DNA from: Tetragonia tetragonoides
Lineage: Eukaryota > Streptophyta > Magnoliopsida > Caryophyllales > Aizoaceae
Length of the DNA stretch: 64,000 nucleotides
Assembly (NCBI GenBank): GCA_038025085.1
Contig: CM076147.1
Location: forward strand, 32,152,766-32,216,765
Reading direction: 5' to 3'
The position numbers were made by a program, and so were the translations under genes. How positions within the stretch are numbered: the stretch's first letter is position 1; every line of letters starts with the position of its first letter. Under the pieces are notes generated by a model. The model made no database searches. It saw only the letters and a program-made list of their open reading frames with translations, and was not told the origin of the DNA. Below, piece after piece: positions 29,401-39,500 of this stretch.

Positions 29401-29920
29401 CTTTTTTGCACAGAAATGCTCTATAGCCATTTACATATGCAATTCATGAATTTTAACTCTCTTAGGCATCTACTTCCACAATCACATGAGTAAACTACAT
29501 AACTGAAGTACCAAAATCTAGACAATGACTACATAATCAAAACAAACCCACAAGCCGTAGCACATCTGTCCCAACAGGAAAGTCAAGCCAAATGGTAATC
29601 AAATGGTGTAAAGACTCTAACAAGCTCAAACTATCTCAAAGGTTCAAAGTTTACAAATACCCAGAGCTCCAAATGCACATACAACCCCAAATTTCAACTC
29701 TATCTGCCCCTAAATTTCACATAATTCAACAAATTAATAGGAAAACCAGCAGCCCAGCAATTGATTCCAAAAACCCAAATCCAAGAAACGCCTCAATCAA
29801 TCAAAAACAAGAAAATCATCAAGATTAGGGTTTTCTAAAAAAATCCCAGAAAGGGAATGCGATGATAGAACAAAATAGAAGAGATTCACTGACCTGTCTA
29901 AGAAGTTGCCTCCAAGCCAT
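23459..29920 (-). CDS. FTSH4: Mitochondrial i-AAA metalloprotease FtsH4
   Basis: Seven exons in transcript order are 29920-29894, 29202-29115, 28246-27995, 27275-27030, 26761-26637, 25614-25138 and 24379-23459. They give 711 residues (Arabidopsis FTSH4 is about 717). It is an ATP-dependent, zinc-dependent protease of the inner mitochondrial membrane facing the intermembrane space, for protein quality control. Visible in order: a basic N-terminus (MAWRQLLRQ) and Arg-rich presequence; one transmembrane segment at about 179-197 ([15 protein letters not shown]); Walker A GPPGTGKT (263-270); Walker B IIFIDEID (318-325); a second region of homology ending RPGRFDR; and the zinc site HEGGH (482-486). 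The single transmembrane segment and the NPVPPSTPS plus poly-Ala C-terminal tail match FTSH4 rather than the two-segment m-AAA FTSH3/10 or the plastid FtsHs. The first exon has only nine codons. One intron contains a local tandem duplication. Confidence 0.95.
27633..27909. repeat. Tandem duplication (~145 bp) inside an FTSH4 intron
   Basis: The block starting AGGGCAAAACCCACCTCG at 27633 recurs, diverged, from 27782. Both copies share CCATCAACTCACAG, GACTGGTGATGAACTT, CCACTGGAGAAAAGAGA and a TTAAAGG end. It lies wholly within the intron 27276-27994, so the protein is unaffected. Confidence 0.75.
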
Positions 29921-31221
29921 AAATCACCCTCTTTCTCTCTCTATACAGAAAGCTCAAACCTTTGATCTTCTCTCTCTCTCTCCTCTTTCAATTTACCCAA
30001 AGGGTCAGTTCTCTCTGTTGGGTTTTCCTATATAGGGGACATAAAGATTGAATCTTTTCTCAGTTATTGCTGCCTTGTAACCAAACCCAAGTGACAAAAC
30101 ACGAAACGAGCAAAAAAAAAAGTGACAAAACACGAGAGAGATGAATAGTTAGTTTTAGGTGGGTGAAGAAAGTTTTGTGGGTCAAGTTCTTAGAGAGAGA
30201 GGAAGTGAGGAGAAAGAAAGGGGAGAGAGAGAAAATGGAGCATCAAAATATCTGACGGGTTAGGACGAAGTGGGGATCCGAATTGTCACTGGGTTGGGTG
30301 ATCCAAATTTGTGCACGACTTCAGGTTTTTCATCGGTAAAGTTGTGTTGTTTTGTGGGCCTCGTGGCGTGTTCTTCAACGTTAGGGCTGTTGGCTGAGGG
30401 ATTGGGCTGAGCTTGAGGAATTCGGATTGGTGTTACCACAAGTTCATTCAGGATCTTTTGAGTCAAGCATTAATCATATTTGTATCGAAATAGTCTATAA
30501 ACAATTTCATTCAAAATAATAGAATTTTCGTTCGCTAAAAAATGAGAGCTACAAACCACACATACCAAACCATTATGAATTTAGCTTAAGATTCTAGTTA
30601 ACAATGACCTCTAAATTGGTATATGTGCTTGTGACAAAGGCTCTATGTATTAAGGGTAGACTAATGTATAGAAATGGGTTATTGGAAGTTGTTTATAACG
30701 TCCAACTAGTGTTATCGCGCGGGATGTTTTAACTTCTTCTTTTTTTTTAAATTTAATGTTTTCTGATGGGTTGTCTTGCTTCTAACTTTGTTGAAGTAAT
30801 TCTCTTTTTCTTTTTTGGTGCTAATTTTGTGATTAATTGGTAAATAAAACTAAAACAACACCAATACGGGATTTGGAGAGCTTTATCCGCGGCCTGACTC
30901 TTAATTTTTTTTTAGGGCAAATATTAAAATGTTGGGGAGAGGGATGCCCTCAAGTCATGGTAATAGTCATTCACTGGCCGTGTACTAGCCATTGACAAAA
31001 AAAAATCATTCATTGGCTTGTGGGGCCTCTATAAAAGTTAGAGGTATATACCCCTAAATGACATTGTTTGTTGCATTATAGTTCTACTTAGTACTTACTA
31101 TGATTAGTCGTACTATAAACTTTGATCTATATTTGACCGAGTGCTTAGTAAACGATTATTATCCTCTTACTAATAACTTGAGAATACTATGTTATAATGT
31201 TCTTCTACCAAAGATTTATGA
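29921..31221. other. FTSH4 promoter side and intergenic spacer
   Basis: A CT-rich leader (29930-29990), GA-rich sequence (30190-30235) and a small duplication of AGTGACAAAACACGA (30091 and 30120) are visible. Beyond 30480 the sequence is AT-rich with no recognised gene or element. Confidence 0.45.
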
Positions 31222-32540
31222 AACAAAAACTGGGTGGCCAATGTCCCATGTCCCAGCACCCATGTCCCAAATCCCATGGGTGAAATCAGAGTTCGGGGAC
31301 CCACCGTCCCGAGGCACCGAGGTCCTCTAGAGTGACGATAGACCCCCTCGGAGAAGTGTGGGCAGAAACGGAAATCGAGCCTGAGAAGCCGAAAATCAAA
31401 GGCTATAATCCACGTGTTTTGGGCTTCCGGGAGGCCTCGGAACGAAGGTGGATATTTTTCGCACCACATCACATGGTACCTTAGGGAACATAAGAGGCCC
31501 CCGGGGTCCATTATCGGGTCCCTGATAGGCTTGTAAGAGAGTTTTACAGGTCACCAATGTAAGGGACGGAACACCGAAGGCATGGGTAATATCGAAGTTC
31601 AGGGATACGGGTACGGGTGCCCCTCCCGGAGCACCAAGGGTCCTCTAGGGTCATGATAGACCCCCGCCCCCCAAGAAGTTTGGGCAGAAATGACACCCGA
31701 GCTCCTGGAAGCCGAAAACAAAGGATATATTCCACATTTTTTGGGCTTACGGGAAGCCCGTAACGAAGGTGGATGTTTTCTCACCACATCGCATGGGATA
31801 CCCCTAGGGGACATGGGAGGCACTCGGGGTCGCTTATCTGATCCGTGATAGGCTTGGAATAGCGTTTTACGGGACACTGGTGTAACAGGCGGAACACCAA
31901 AGGCATGGGTGATATCAAAGTTCGGGGTTCCGAATGACCCTCCTGGGGCACCGAGGGTACTTTGGGGTCATGATAGACCCCCCGAAAAAGTTGGGGCAAA
32001 AACGACACCCGGGCCCCGGGAAGCCGAAAACAAAGGCTATAATCCACGTTTTTTGGGCTTTCGAGACACCCGTAACAAAGGTGGATATTTTCGCACCACG
32101 TTGCACGGCAAACCCCTAGGGGGACATGGGAGGCCCTTGAGGTCGCTTATCCGGTCCTCGATATGCTTGGAATGGCGTTGTACGGGACATTGATGTAAGA
32201 GTCGAAGCACCAAAGGCATGGACGATATCGAAGTTCGGGGATACAAATGACCCTCCCGAGGCACCGAGGGTCCTCTAGAGTCACGATAGACACCCAGAAG
32301 AAGTTTGAGCAAAAGTGACACTCGAGCCCCGGAAAGCCGAATAGAAGGCTAAAATCCACGTTTTTTGAGCTTTCGGGAGGCCCCTGAACGAAAGTGGATA
32401 TTTTCGCACCATATCGCATGGGACACCCCTAGGGGACATGGGAGGCCACCTGGGCCATTATTGGGTCCCTGGTAGGCTTGAAGGACCTCTTATTGGACAT
32501 CGGAGGCTAATCCACGATTTTTGGTTACCGAGCATGATTC
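31222..32540. repeat. Satellite-like tandem array, about four units of ~315 bp
   Basis: Each unit contains, in order: a CATGGGTGATATC-type block, a GTTCGGGG block, a CACCGAGGGTCCTCTAG block, a CATGATAGACCCCC block, a GAAGCCGAAAA block, TCCACGTTTTTTGGGCTT, TTCGCACCACATCGCATGG, and a TCGGGTCCCTGATAGGCTTG-type block. The CCTCTAG mark recurs at 31324, 31642, about 31959 and 32272 (318, 317 and 313 bp). The region is GC-rich against AT-rich surroundings. The open frames across it run in several frames and change from unit to unit, so coding is not supported. I do not recognise the family. Confidence 0.85.
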
Positions 32541-32849
32541 CCACCACCCCGTGCCGTCAAACCTACCTCCAAGCCCTCTATACTATTATATTGAGGTCTC
32601 ATAATTTTTCCCTATTTTTTTTGAAGGGATTTCTATTTTTTTTTATTTTTTTTTTGATATATTTTTTTTTATTTTTCAACGTATTTTTTAATTAAAAATT
32701 AAATTAAAAGCTACAATCTGTAAAAAAATAAAAAATAAAAAACAAAATTTTTTTCAGTAACTTAATAATATACTTAAAATTTTGAGGTGGAACTTTTGGA
32801 GAATAATTCTCCAAACTCTCAAAAGCCCAGTATGAAAGTTATATAGCTC
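32541..32849. other. AT-rich spacer
   Basis: Poly-T-rich sequence (32585-32700) followed by A/T mixed sequence. No feature is recognised. Confidence 0.5.
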
Positions 32850-32947
32850 GAAATCTGGTTTGTCAGGTCCAAAAGTCGGGTAGGAAGAATTTGGTCGATT
32901 TGGTCCCGTCAAAAATTTAGGTCTAGACCGACTAGTGAACCACCCTA
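32850..32947. repeat. Flank segment S, copy 1 of the duplicated unit
   Basis: The block containing GTCCAAAAGTCGGG, GGAAGAATTTGGT and ACCGACTAGTGAACCACCCTA recurs at 43770-43860. There it runs straight into the TCGACAATCAC segment; here the two are separated by the LTR at 32948-35617. It marks the left edge of the duplicated His-rich gene unit. Confidence 0.75.
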
Positions 32948-34863
32948 TGTAACACCCTCGAATTCGCAACGATTTCCTGGGAACCATCGACGTAGCTATC
33001 CACGACTCGACACCGCTGAATCGTCACAAACCCAAGGGTTGTTACTGCAACATTCATCGCTAGGGAATAAATGCTAAGCAGAAAGAAAAACTAGGTATCA
33101 AAGGTAGCATCTAAACAAGCTAAACTTTAATATCAGAGTTGTCTATCAAGTGAACTTAAGTCCATTAAAGTATTATTACAACTTTGCCTTCAAGGGCACA
33201 AACCAAAATCCCACAATCCAAAAGAAATAATAAGTCTAGAGAACAAGCCCACAATTAAACTTCAAGTTATCCGTCCTCATTCAGCTACCCCTGCACTTTG
33301 GTTTCCGTGACGAAAACAAGGTACAGAAGAAAAGAGAAGAAACAAAAGAAAACAAAAATCAGATAAACTGAATAAACGTCGTCCATACCCAGTAAAAACA
33401 TTTTCGCAAACCTTACCTGGGTTTTAGAAGAATCATTGAAATTCATTTTCATGCACAAGTAGACATACAATCAAGCACAAGCAAACTCGATATTCAATTA
33501 CATGCAATTCTTGCTTTAGTGATCAATTGATCATTCGAACACAAACAGATAAACCATCTTGATTAGAGAAATAAGAGAGCGAATAGAACAGCGATATACC
33601 CATATTGTTCATAGATAGATATAGACATGCCATGGACCTACTCTAGTGTATACTCACATTGTCTCTAACATAATTATCGATATGTAGAGAATTAAACGAT
33701 GGGGAATGATCCGTCCCGAACACACTACGAGGTGTCCATGAAAAGTAATTTGGGAATCACGCATCCCTAGACTACATCAATTAGATGAGTCTCGATTGCT
33801 CGACTACTCCTAGGATCCATTAGGAGTCTTATTCTCATTTACGATTCAATTCACATATTTGCATTGATTGACCTAGTGGTACAACAAGACCACGACATAC
33901 TACTTCATTTCATGCTCATGATAATGAATAATAATAATAACGACGATAACGACATAAAGACATATTGTCATAATCATGCTTCACATATGTCTAAGGAAAT
34001 TTCGGCAGCACTTCGGCAGTAAATAATGATATCCAAAAATTACACTTTCACAAATAAACCATCAGGATATATTAGGTGCTCATTAGCACTCAATAATAAC
34101 CCATTCCAGATAGCACGTATATTATATCATAATAATAATAGAAATTCAACATCGCCATACATGCTCAATAATTAGCATATGAACTAATTAATTAACGAAA
34201 CTTCATAAACTTGTCATACTCAATATAATTCATAATTACAGTGAAGAATATATTTCTAATTCTCATAATTAACGACGATATAATTTAATCATGCTTCGCA
34301 TATTAAATTCACAATAATTTATCAATTAGCACATAACACATCAAAATAGTTTTGATGGGGCTTTGGAAAGAGGTAGGCACAATCTCTTAACTAACAAACT
34401 CTCACTACGCATTAGGTAACCTTGCTAATCACAACCCGATCACGCTTGTCCGTTTGGTCCTAATTAAAAATAATTACCGAGAGATAATCAGTAAATACGA
34501 AAATCCAAACAGTAATAAAATATTAATCTAATATTATATTTAAAATCCTTGATTTATTTTAATCAATCTAGGCTTTCAAAAATCCGGATTTGGACTCCAA
34601 ACGAGTACAGAAAAATAAAAACAATAATTATTGAAAAAATACTAAAAAATACGAAATTAATTAAAACGAAATTATTAAACGAAACCCTAATCGGTTTTTC
34701 GAGTCTAGGCCGTGATACACCAAGCATGGGAACCCACGACCTAGCCCATCACCAAGAGCACCACCCACCGACCACCATGGTCGGCGGTGGCTCGCAGGAG
34801 CGCCAGCGATGGAGGAGAGAGAGAGAGAGCGAAAGAAGTGCGGGAGAAGAGAGAGAGAAGAAT

Positions 34864-34917
<54 letters not shown>

Positions 34918-35617
34918 AGAGAGGGAGGAGCGACGGGAAGGACCCCGCCATGTCGGCCACTCGCCGACGACCACTTAGGCGCGACCTGGTGGCGCAGCAG
35001 TGGCGCGATAGTCGCGGCTCAGCAAAACAGGGGAGGGGGCGAAATAGAGTACGGGAGAGAGGAAGAGAAAGAGAGAGAAAGAGAGAGGGAGAAGGGGGAT
35101 TACCGGCGGGGGAAGGAGGCCGGTGCTGGACCTGGTGGCCGGCGACAGCAGGGGGAGGAAGAGAGAGGGTGTGTGGTGGAGAGAGAGAAAGAGGAGAGAG
35201 AGAATGCCGTGAGAGGGAGAGAAGAGAGTTTCGGGTTTTGGCTCAGTTTTGTAAACTGATAAATTAGCCCATCTCAAAGCTTATATAGGTCTCTAGTCAA
35301 TGAAAGTCAAAACTTACTAGGCCTAGGATTAATTTTCTGATTTAATGGCTAATTAAAAATAATTAAAACCAATTAAATGCTAATTAAAACTAATTAAAAC
35401 AATATGAATAAACCTTATTCATATACAAAACCATTTTAATTAAATCCCTCAATTTGATAATTATAAATCACGAAATTCCCATAATAATACTTATTATTAT
35501 TATGGCTTAATTTGAATAAATCGAATCGTTATATAAATACACGATTTAAATCTCCGAAACTATTTATAAAAGAATTATAGATCGATATTATAATTATAGA
35601 AAATATTGGGGTGTGTG
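32948..35617. mobile_element. Solo LTR, probable Ty3/gypsy, 2.67 kb
   Basis: It begins TGTAACACCC, the common start of plant gypsy LTRs, and ends GGGGTGTGTG, a decayed inverted match. It is bounded by a perfect CCCTA duplication (32943-32947 and 35618-35622). The paralogous unfilled site at 43856-43866 reads CCCTATCGACA without the insert, which proves the borders. No second LTR, primer site or pol domain is present, so it is a solo LTR, or a highly reduced element. The interior includes a GA microsatellite (34867-34914), a GC-rich block (34700-35200) and a TATATAGG at about 35282 that could be the LTR promoter. Confidence 0.75.
34867..34914. repeat. GA microsatellite
   Basis: About 24 uninterrupted GA units lie inside the solo LTR. 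They create long Arg-Glu and Ser-Leu open frames on both strands that are not genes. Confidence 0.9.
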
Positions 35618-35965
35618 CCCTATCGACAATCACTCAATGAATGGGCATCATCCCTATGATAAAAGGTAATCACGGAATAACGTGCTGCAATCTTTGGAAT
35701 TGCATATATACCCTATTGATATTTAATTTAAATTGTTTTCGCAATCTATGAAAATAGGACCTTGAAATCAAACTCCACAACGCATTGACAAACGAGAAGA
35801 TTGACACACCCTCTTACCAAAGGAGCACAAACAATCTCTCATAAAAATAAGTTTTTAATAACTCAAACTGCCCCATTTTTATGTAAGTTGGTCTCACACA
35901 AGACTTGTTAAACTATAAATTAAGGTACATATATTAAAACAGAAGGGAAATGAATGGGCATTATC
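35577..35965. repeat. 389-bp segment (LTR tail plus flank A), first copy of a local tandem duplication
   Basis: The last 41 bp of the LTR plus flank A (from CCCTATCGACAATCAC to GAAGGGAAATG and AATGGGCATTATC) are followed by a second copy. That copy starts at 35966 (ATAGATCGATATTATAA) and resumes at 42262 on the far side of the MULE. Flank A also exists in unit 2 at 43856-44068 plus 47991-48090. This first copy is an extra one, not attached to a gene. Confidence 0.8.
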
Positions 35966-36252
35966 ATAGATCGATATTATAAGGGTGTTACTAAATGCCG
36001 CCCCTAAATTACTAGGTACCGCCCCCCAAAATTCCAATTTTGCCCTTTTTTAATTTTTCACTCATCCTCTCCCTCTCTAACTCTCACACCACTTCTCTCC
36101 CACTCTACCACCCACTCTCATACCCAACCTTCATCAACATTCACTCAAGCAACCCGCGGATGTCTGCCGGCGATCAAGAAGTGCCGTCGACGGTGGCGGA
36201 GGTAAAATTAATTTTTTTTGCGCATTTTTTTTGCACGGTCGTCTGAGATTTT

Positions 36253-36438
36253 CGACTCACCCTTGGGTGAGTCGTCTGCTACAGGCGACCCACCCAAGGG
36301 GAGTCGTCTGTCGATCGCGACTCACCCTTGGGTGAGTCGTCCGCTACAGGCGACTAACCCTTGGGCGAGTCGAGATCAATAGACGACTCACCCTTGGGTT
36401 GGTCGCCTGTAGCAGACGACTCACCCAAGGGTGAGTCG
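36253..36438. repeat. Left palindrome array of the MULE, six modules
   Basis: Six 22-bp modules start at about 36253, 36286, 36318, 36351, 36384 and 36417 (spacing 32-33 bp). Each has the arm CGACTCACCC, an AA or TT centre, and the reverse complement of the arm. Modules 1, 3 and 6 are perfect; the others differ at 1-3 bases. Linkers alternate GTCTGCTACAGG and GAGATC types. The array lies in the first intron of the transposase gene. Confidence 0.9.
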
Positions 36439-36468
36439 AGATCGACGACCGACAGACACAAAAAAAAA

Positions 36469-36474
36469 AATTTA

Positions 36475-36558
<84 letters not shown>

Positions 36559-36559
36559 T
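36469..36559. repeat. TTA microsatellite, left arm of the MULE
   Basis: About 29 TTA units directly follow the palindrome array within the first transposase intron, after a short A tract. The mirror image is at 41484-41631. Confidence 0.9.
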
Positions 36560-39500
36560 ATTGTTTGAATTTAAGATTAAGCTAACATTGTTTTCGTTGT
36601 TTTCGTTAGATTCCTTTGGAGCGGTTCGGTGGTGATGGTGTTGATTACAGTACGCATTTCGTCACTGATGAGTTATTTGATAGTGATACAGATGCAATTA
36701 ATTGGGCAAAACAAATTGCACTTACTATCGGGTTTGAGTTGATAATTTCGTCACACAAGAAGAGTGGAAGCGTAAAATTGTTAAAATGCAATCGAGGTGA
36801 ACGCTACAGAGGGGAATTAAGAGACTTAGATACTGCTGCTCGGAAGAAATCGAAAACAAAGGCTTGTAAATGTACGTTCCAGTTGAGAGCTCGGCAAGTG
36901 TATGGGTCCAGTAGTTGGATGATTGTCACATTGCCTGGGACTAGGGGTACGCACAACCATGACTTTGCTGTGTATCCTGAGGGATATCGTCAGATGAGTG
37001 GTCTTAGTCCTGGGTCAAAGAAACTCGTTCGTGACATGACTTCGGCACAAACAAAGCCATGTGCTATCTTGGCCGCGATTAAGGAAAAATTTCCCGAGGA
37101 CAATGCAACTAGACGGCATGTGTACAACCACAGAGATCGTATAAGGAAACTTGATTTTGAAGAGAGAGATGTCATTGGTCAGTTTCATCATTTAGCTGTG
37201 GCGAATAAGTACGTACATTGGACAAGAGCCGACCGAGCTACTAATGAGGTAACTCACGTGTTCATGGCACACCCTACATCAATTCAGTTACTTCGGTCTT
37301 TTCGTTGGTTGATTGGCTTAGATTCCACGTACAAAACAAACAAGTATAAGATGCCGTTTGTTGAGATAGTGGGGATGACTCCAACCAATAAGAACTTCCT
37401 CATAGCTTATGCCATTATGAAGGATGAGACTCAGGCAAGCTATGCGTGGGTCTTAGATAAGTTGAGGATGCTTATTGGAAATGATGTACACCCAACAGCA
37501 ATTGTGACCGATCGTGAGCTAGGGTTGATGACACCTATTAGAGAGATATTTCCCGAGAGTGCCCAGTTGCTTTGTACATGACACATTAACAAAGTCGTTG
37601 AAGACAAAGTGTACAGACTTTGTGGAAAAGATAAGGCCGTCGCGCAGAGGTTCAAGAATGGGAGGTGGAAAATTATCATGAAAGCTTCCACAGAAGCTGC
37701 GTACGATAGAGCAGTGCGTACGATGAAGGTTAGTTGGAGGACTTACCCTCACGTGATATCCTATGTAGAGGAGACCTGGCTGAGACACAAAGAGATGTTT
37801 GTGGCTGCGTGGACGAATAAGGTGCTACACCTTGGCAACACTACGACTTGCAGGGTGGAGAGTGCACATGCCGCGCTAAAACAGTGGTTGAACTCCTCAA
37901 CTGGAGCTTTGGACAATGTTTGGAACAAGGTCAACAAGTCAATCGAGTCACAAATAACTGAGATCAAGTACACACTTGAAGAGTGCAGAAGACGAAGAAG
38001 TGTGGTGTACTCGTGTTTCCCATTCAACTATCTGACCGGGTATGTTTCCCATTACTGCTTACAAATATTATTGGCTGAGCTGAACAGGATGAGAGAATTG
38101 AGTCACCAAGTATTTGATCGTTGCGGTTGTGTATTGAGATCCACTCATCAGATCCCGTGTGCGTGTGAGTTGAAAACGGCCACGGATACGGGCACGCTAA
38201 TTAGCTTGAATAGTGTCCACAAATTTTGGCGAACACTCGTTATTAGTGATGCAGTGGAGATAGCTACGCTTGACATGACTGAGCATCCATCTGAGGACCA
38301 TCGATACTTTCGGTATCTGGTCGACGAGGTTAACTCAAGCGACCCGGCAGTTGTGCGCAACATATCTGTCCTTATGAATGAGCAGCTTCATCCTGAGGAA
38401 GCGAGTTACGTCGAGCCGGAAGCGAACACGACAGTCAGAGGTCGACCGAGAGGGAGTTCCTCTACCAGACGTGATCCTAGTTCATGGGAGTACTCCCAGA
38501 GGGGTCGTGGTCGCCCTAGGTCATCCAGTTCGAGCCGCGGGCGTGGTCGTACCTCATCCTCATCGAGTAACTTCGTAAACAGTACTGGTATGAAAACCCA
38601 TAATTTATTAACATGTACATAATGTTGTTACTTTTTGATAAGTACTATTATTGACTTTCTATTATATTGTCTTGCAGCTGGACACGCAATAGATATCACT
38701 GAATTCTATCATGTTAACAAAATTCCGGGAATCATCGTACCTTTCATTGAAGGATATCTCGATGTGCTTGGGGATGGTAATTGCGGTTTCCGTGTCATTG
38801 CGGACTAAATTTTCGGAGACCAAGAGCAATGGCGAGTGGCGAGAGTTTGCATTGCACACGAACTCTTAGCTAACCGAGCATTGTACGAAAACTTATACGT
38901 TAAAGGGGTCGACGCTGGTTACCGCCGTATTATGTGGGACGGAGGTGCGTGTAACGATGATCACTGGATGATAGTAATTGAGGATTTGTTCCCGATTGCC
39001 AACCTCTTCAATGCAGCGATTATGTTATTCAGATACGGCAGCGGAAGGGGGTTATATTCTTGTTACACAGTGCTACCGTTCCAAGCACCTTCGACTGCTA
39101 CACGTCCAAGTAGGGAAATTGTCATGTGTCATTTAGGTGATTCGTATTCCCATTATATCCGTCTGGATTTAGCCTCAGATTTCCCTGTTCCTCCGATATG
39201 CGAAGCATGGTTTACTTTCCGTTCTGATAGTGTCGCTGGTTGGGAGCAAATGTATGTTACGCGAAGAGCACATTGGGATCGTTTAGCGAGGTCGATGTAA
39301 TTGAATGTTTTGCGTGATTGTTATACTTATATCATTGTCACATTTTTGTGTGATTGTTATATTTTGCATGTGGAGAGTGGTCGTGATTATTGGAGGTAAA
39401 TAAAACAACAAATTACAATAAAACAAAAAATGTAAATAAGAAACAACAAATTACAATAACATAAATAAATAATAACAATAACAATGAAACTCTTATAATA

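Larger units (their letters stand above)
36160..39300 (+). pseudogene. FAR1/MULE transposase fused to an OTU-type cysteine protease, two in-frame stops
   Basis: Inferred exons are 36160-36201 (MSAGDQEVPSTVAE), 36610-38587 and 38678-39300, joined at GAG|GTAAAA..TTAG and ACTG|GTATGA..TTGCAG, for 881 codons. Domains in order: a FAR1-like zinc-binding N-terminus (Cys/His in KACKCTFQLRA and GTHNHDF); the MULE DDE core with Asp in GLDSTYKTNKY, Asp in VTDRELG and Glu in RVESAHAAL; a SWIM-like Cys/His tail near CGCVLRSTHQIPCAC; a basic Arg/Ser/Gly linker (RGRGRPRSSSSS); then an OTU domain with LGDGNCGFRVIA (Asp and nucleophile Cys) and a later HYIRLDL (His candidate). Breaks: TGA at 37579-37581, where the family has Trp before HINK, and TAA at 38806-38808, three residues after the OTU catalytic motif. 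The remainder is well preserved, so decay is recent. The gene would have moved its own element; the OTU part implies removal of ubiquitin-like tags, with the target unknown. Confidence 0.85.

Noticed and set aside
31170..32419. Several overlapping open frames across the 315-bp array
   Set aside because: Frame and length change from unit to unit, stops differ, and no family is recognised; the tandem DNA repeat explains them.
34549..35277. Long open frames of Arg-Glu or Ser-Leu repeats on both strands
   Set aside because: They are translations of a GA microsatellite and GC-rich LTR sequence; no domain, and all frames are open for the same reason.
36253..36438. CRISPR-like array
   Set aside because: Regular repeats and spacers are superficially similar, but this is a plant nuclear MULE intron, the repeats are palindromes with near-constant linkers, and there are no cas genes.
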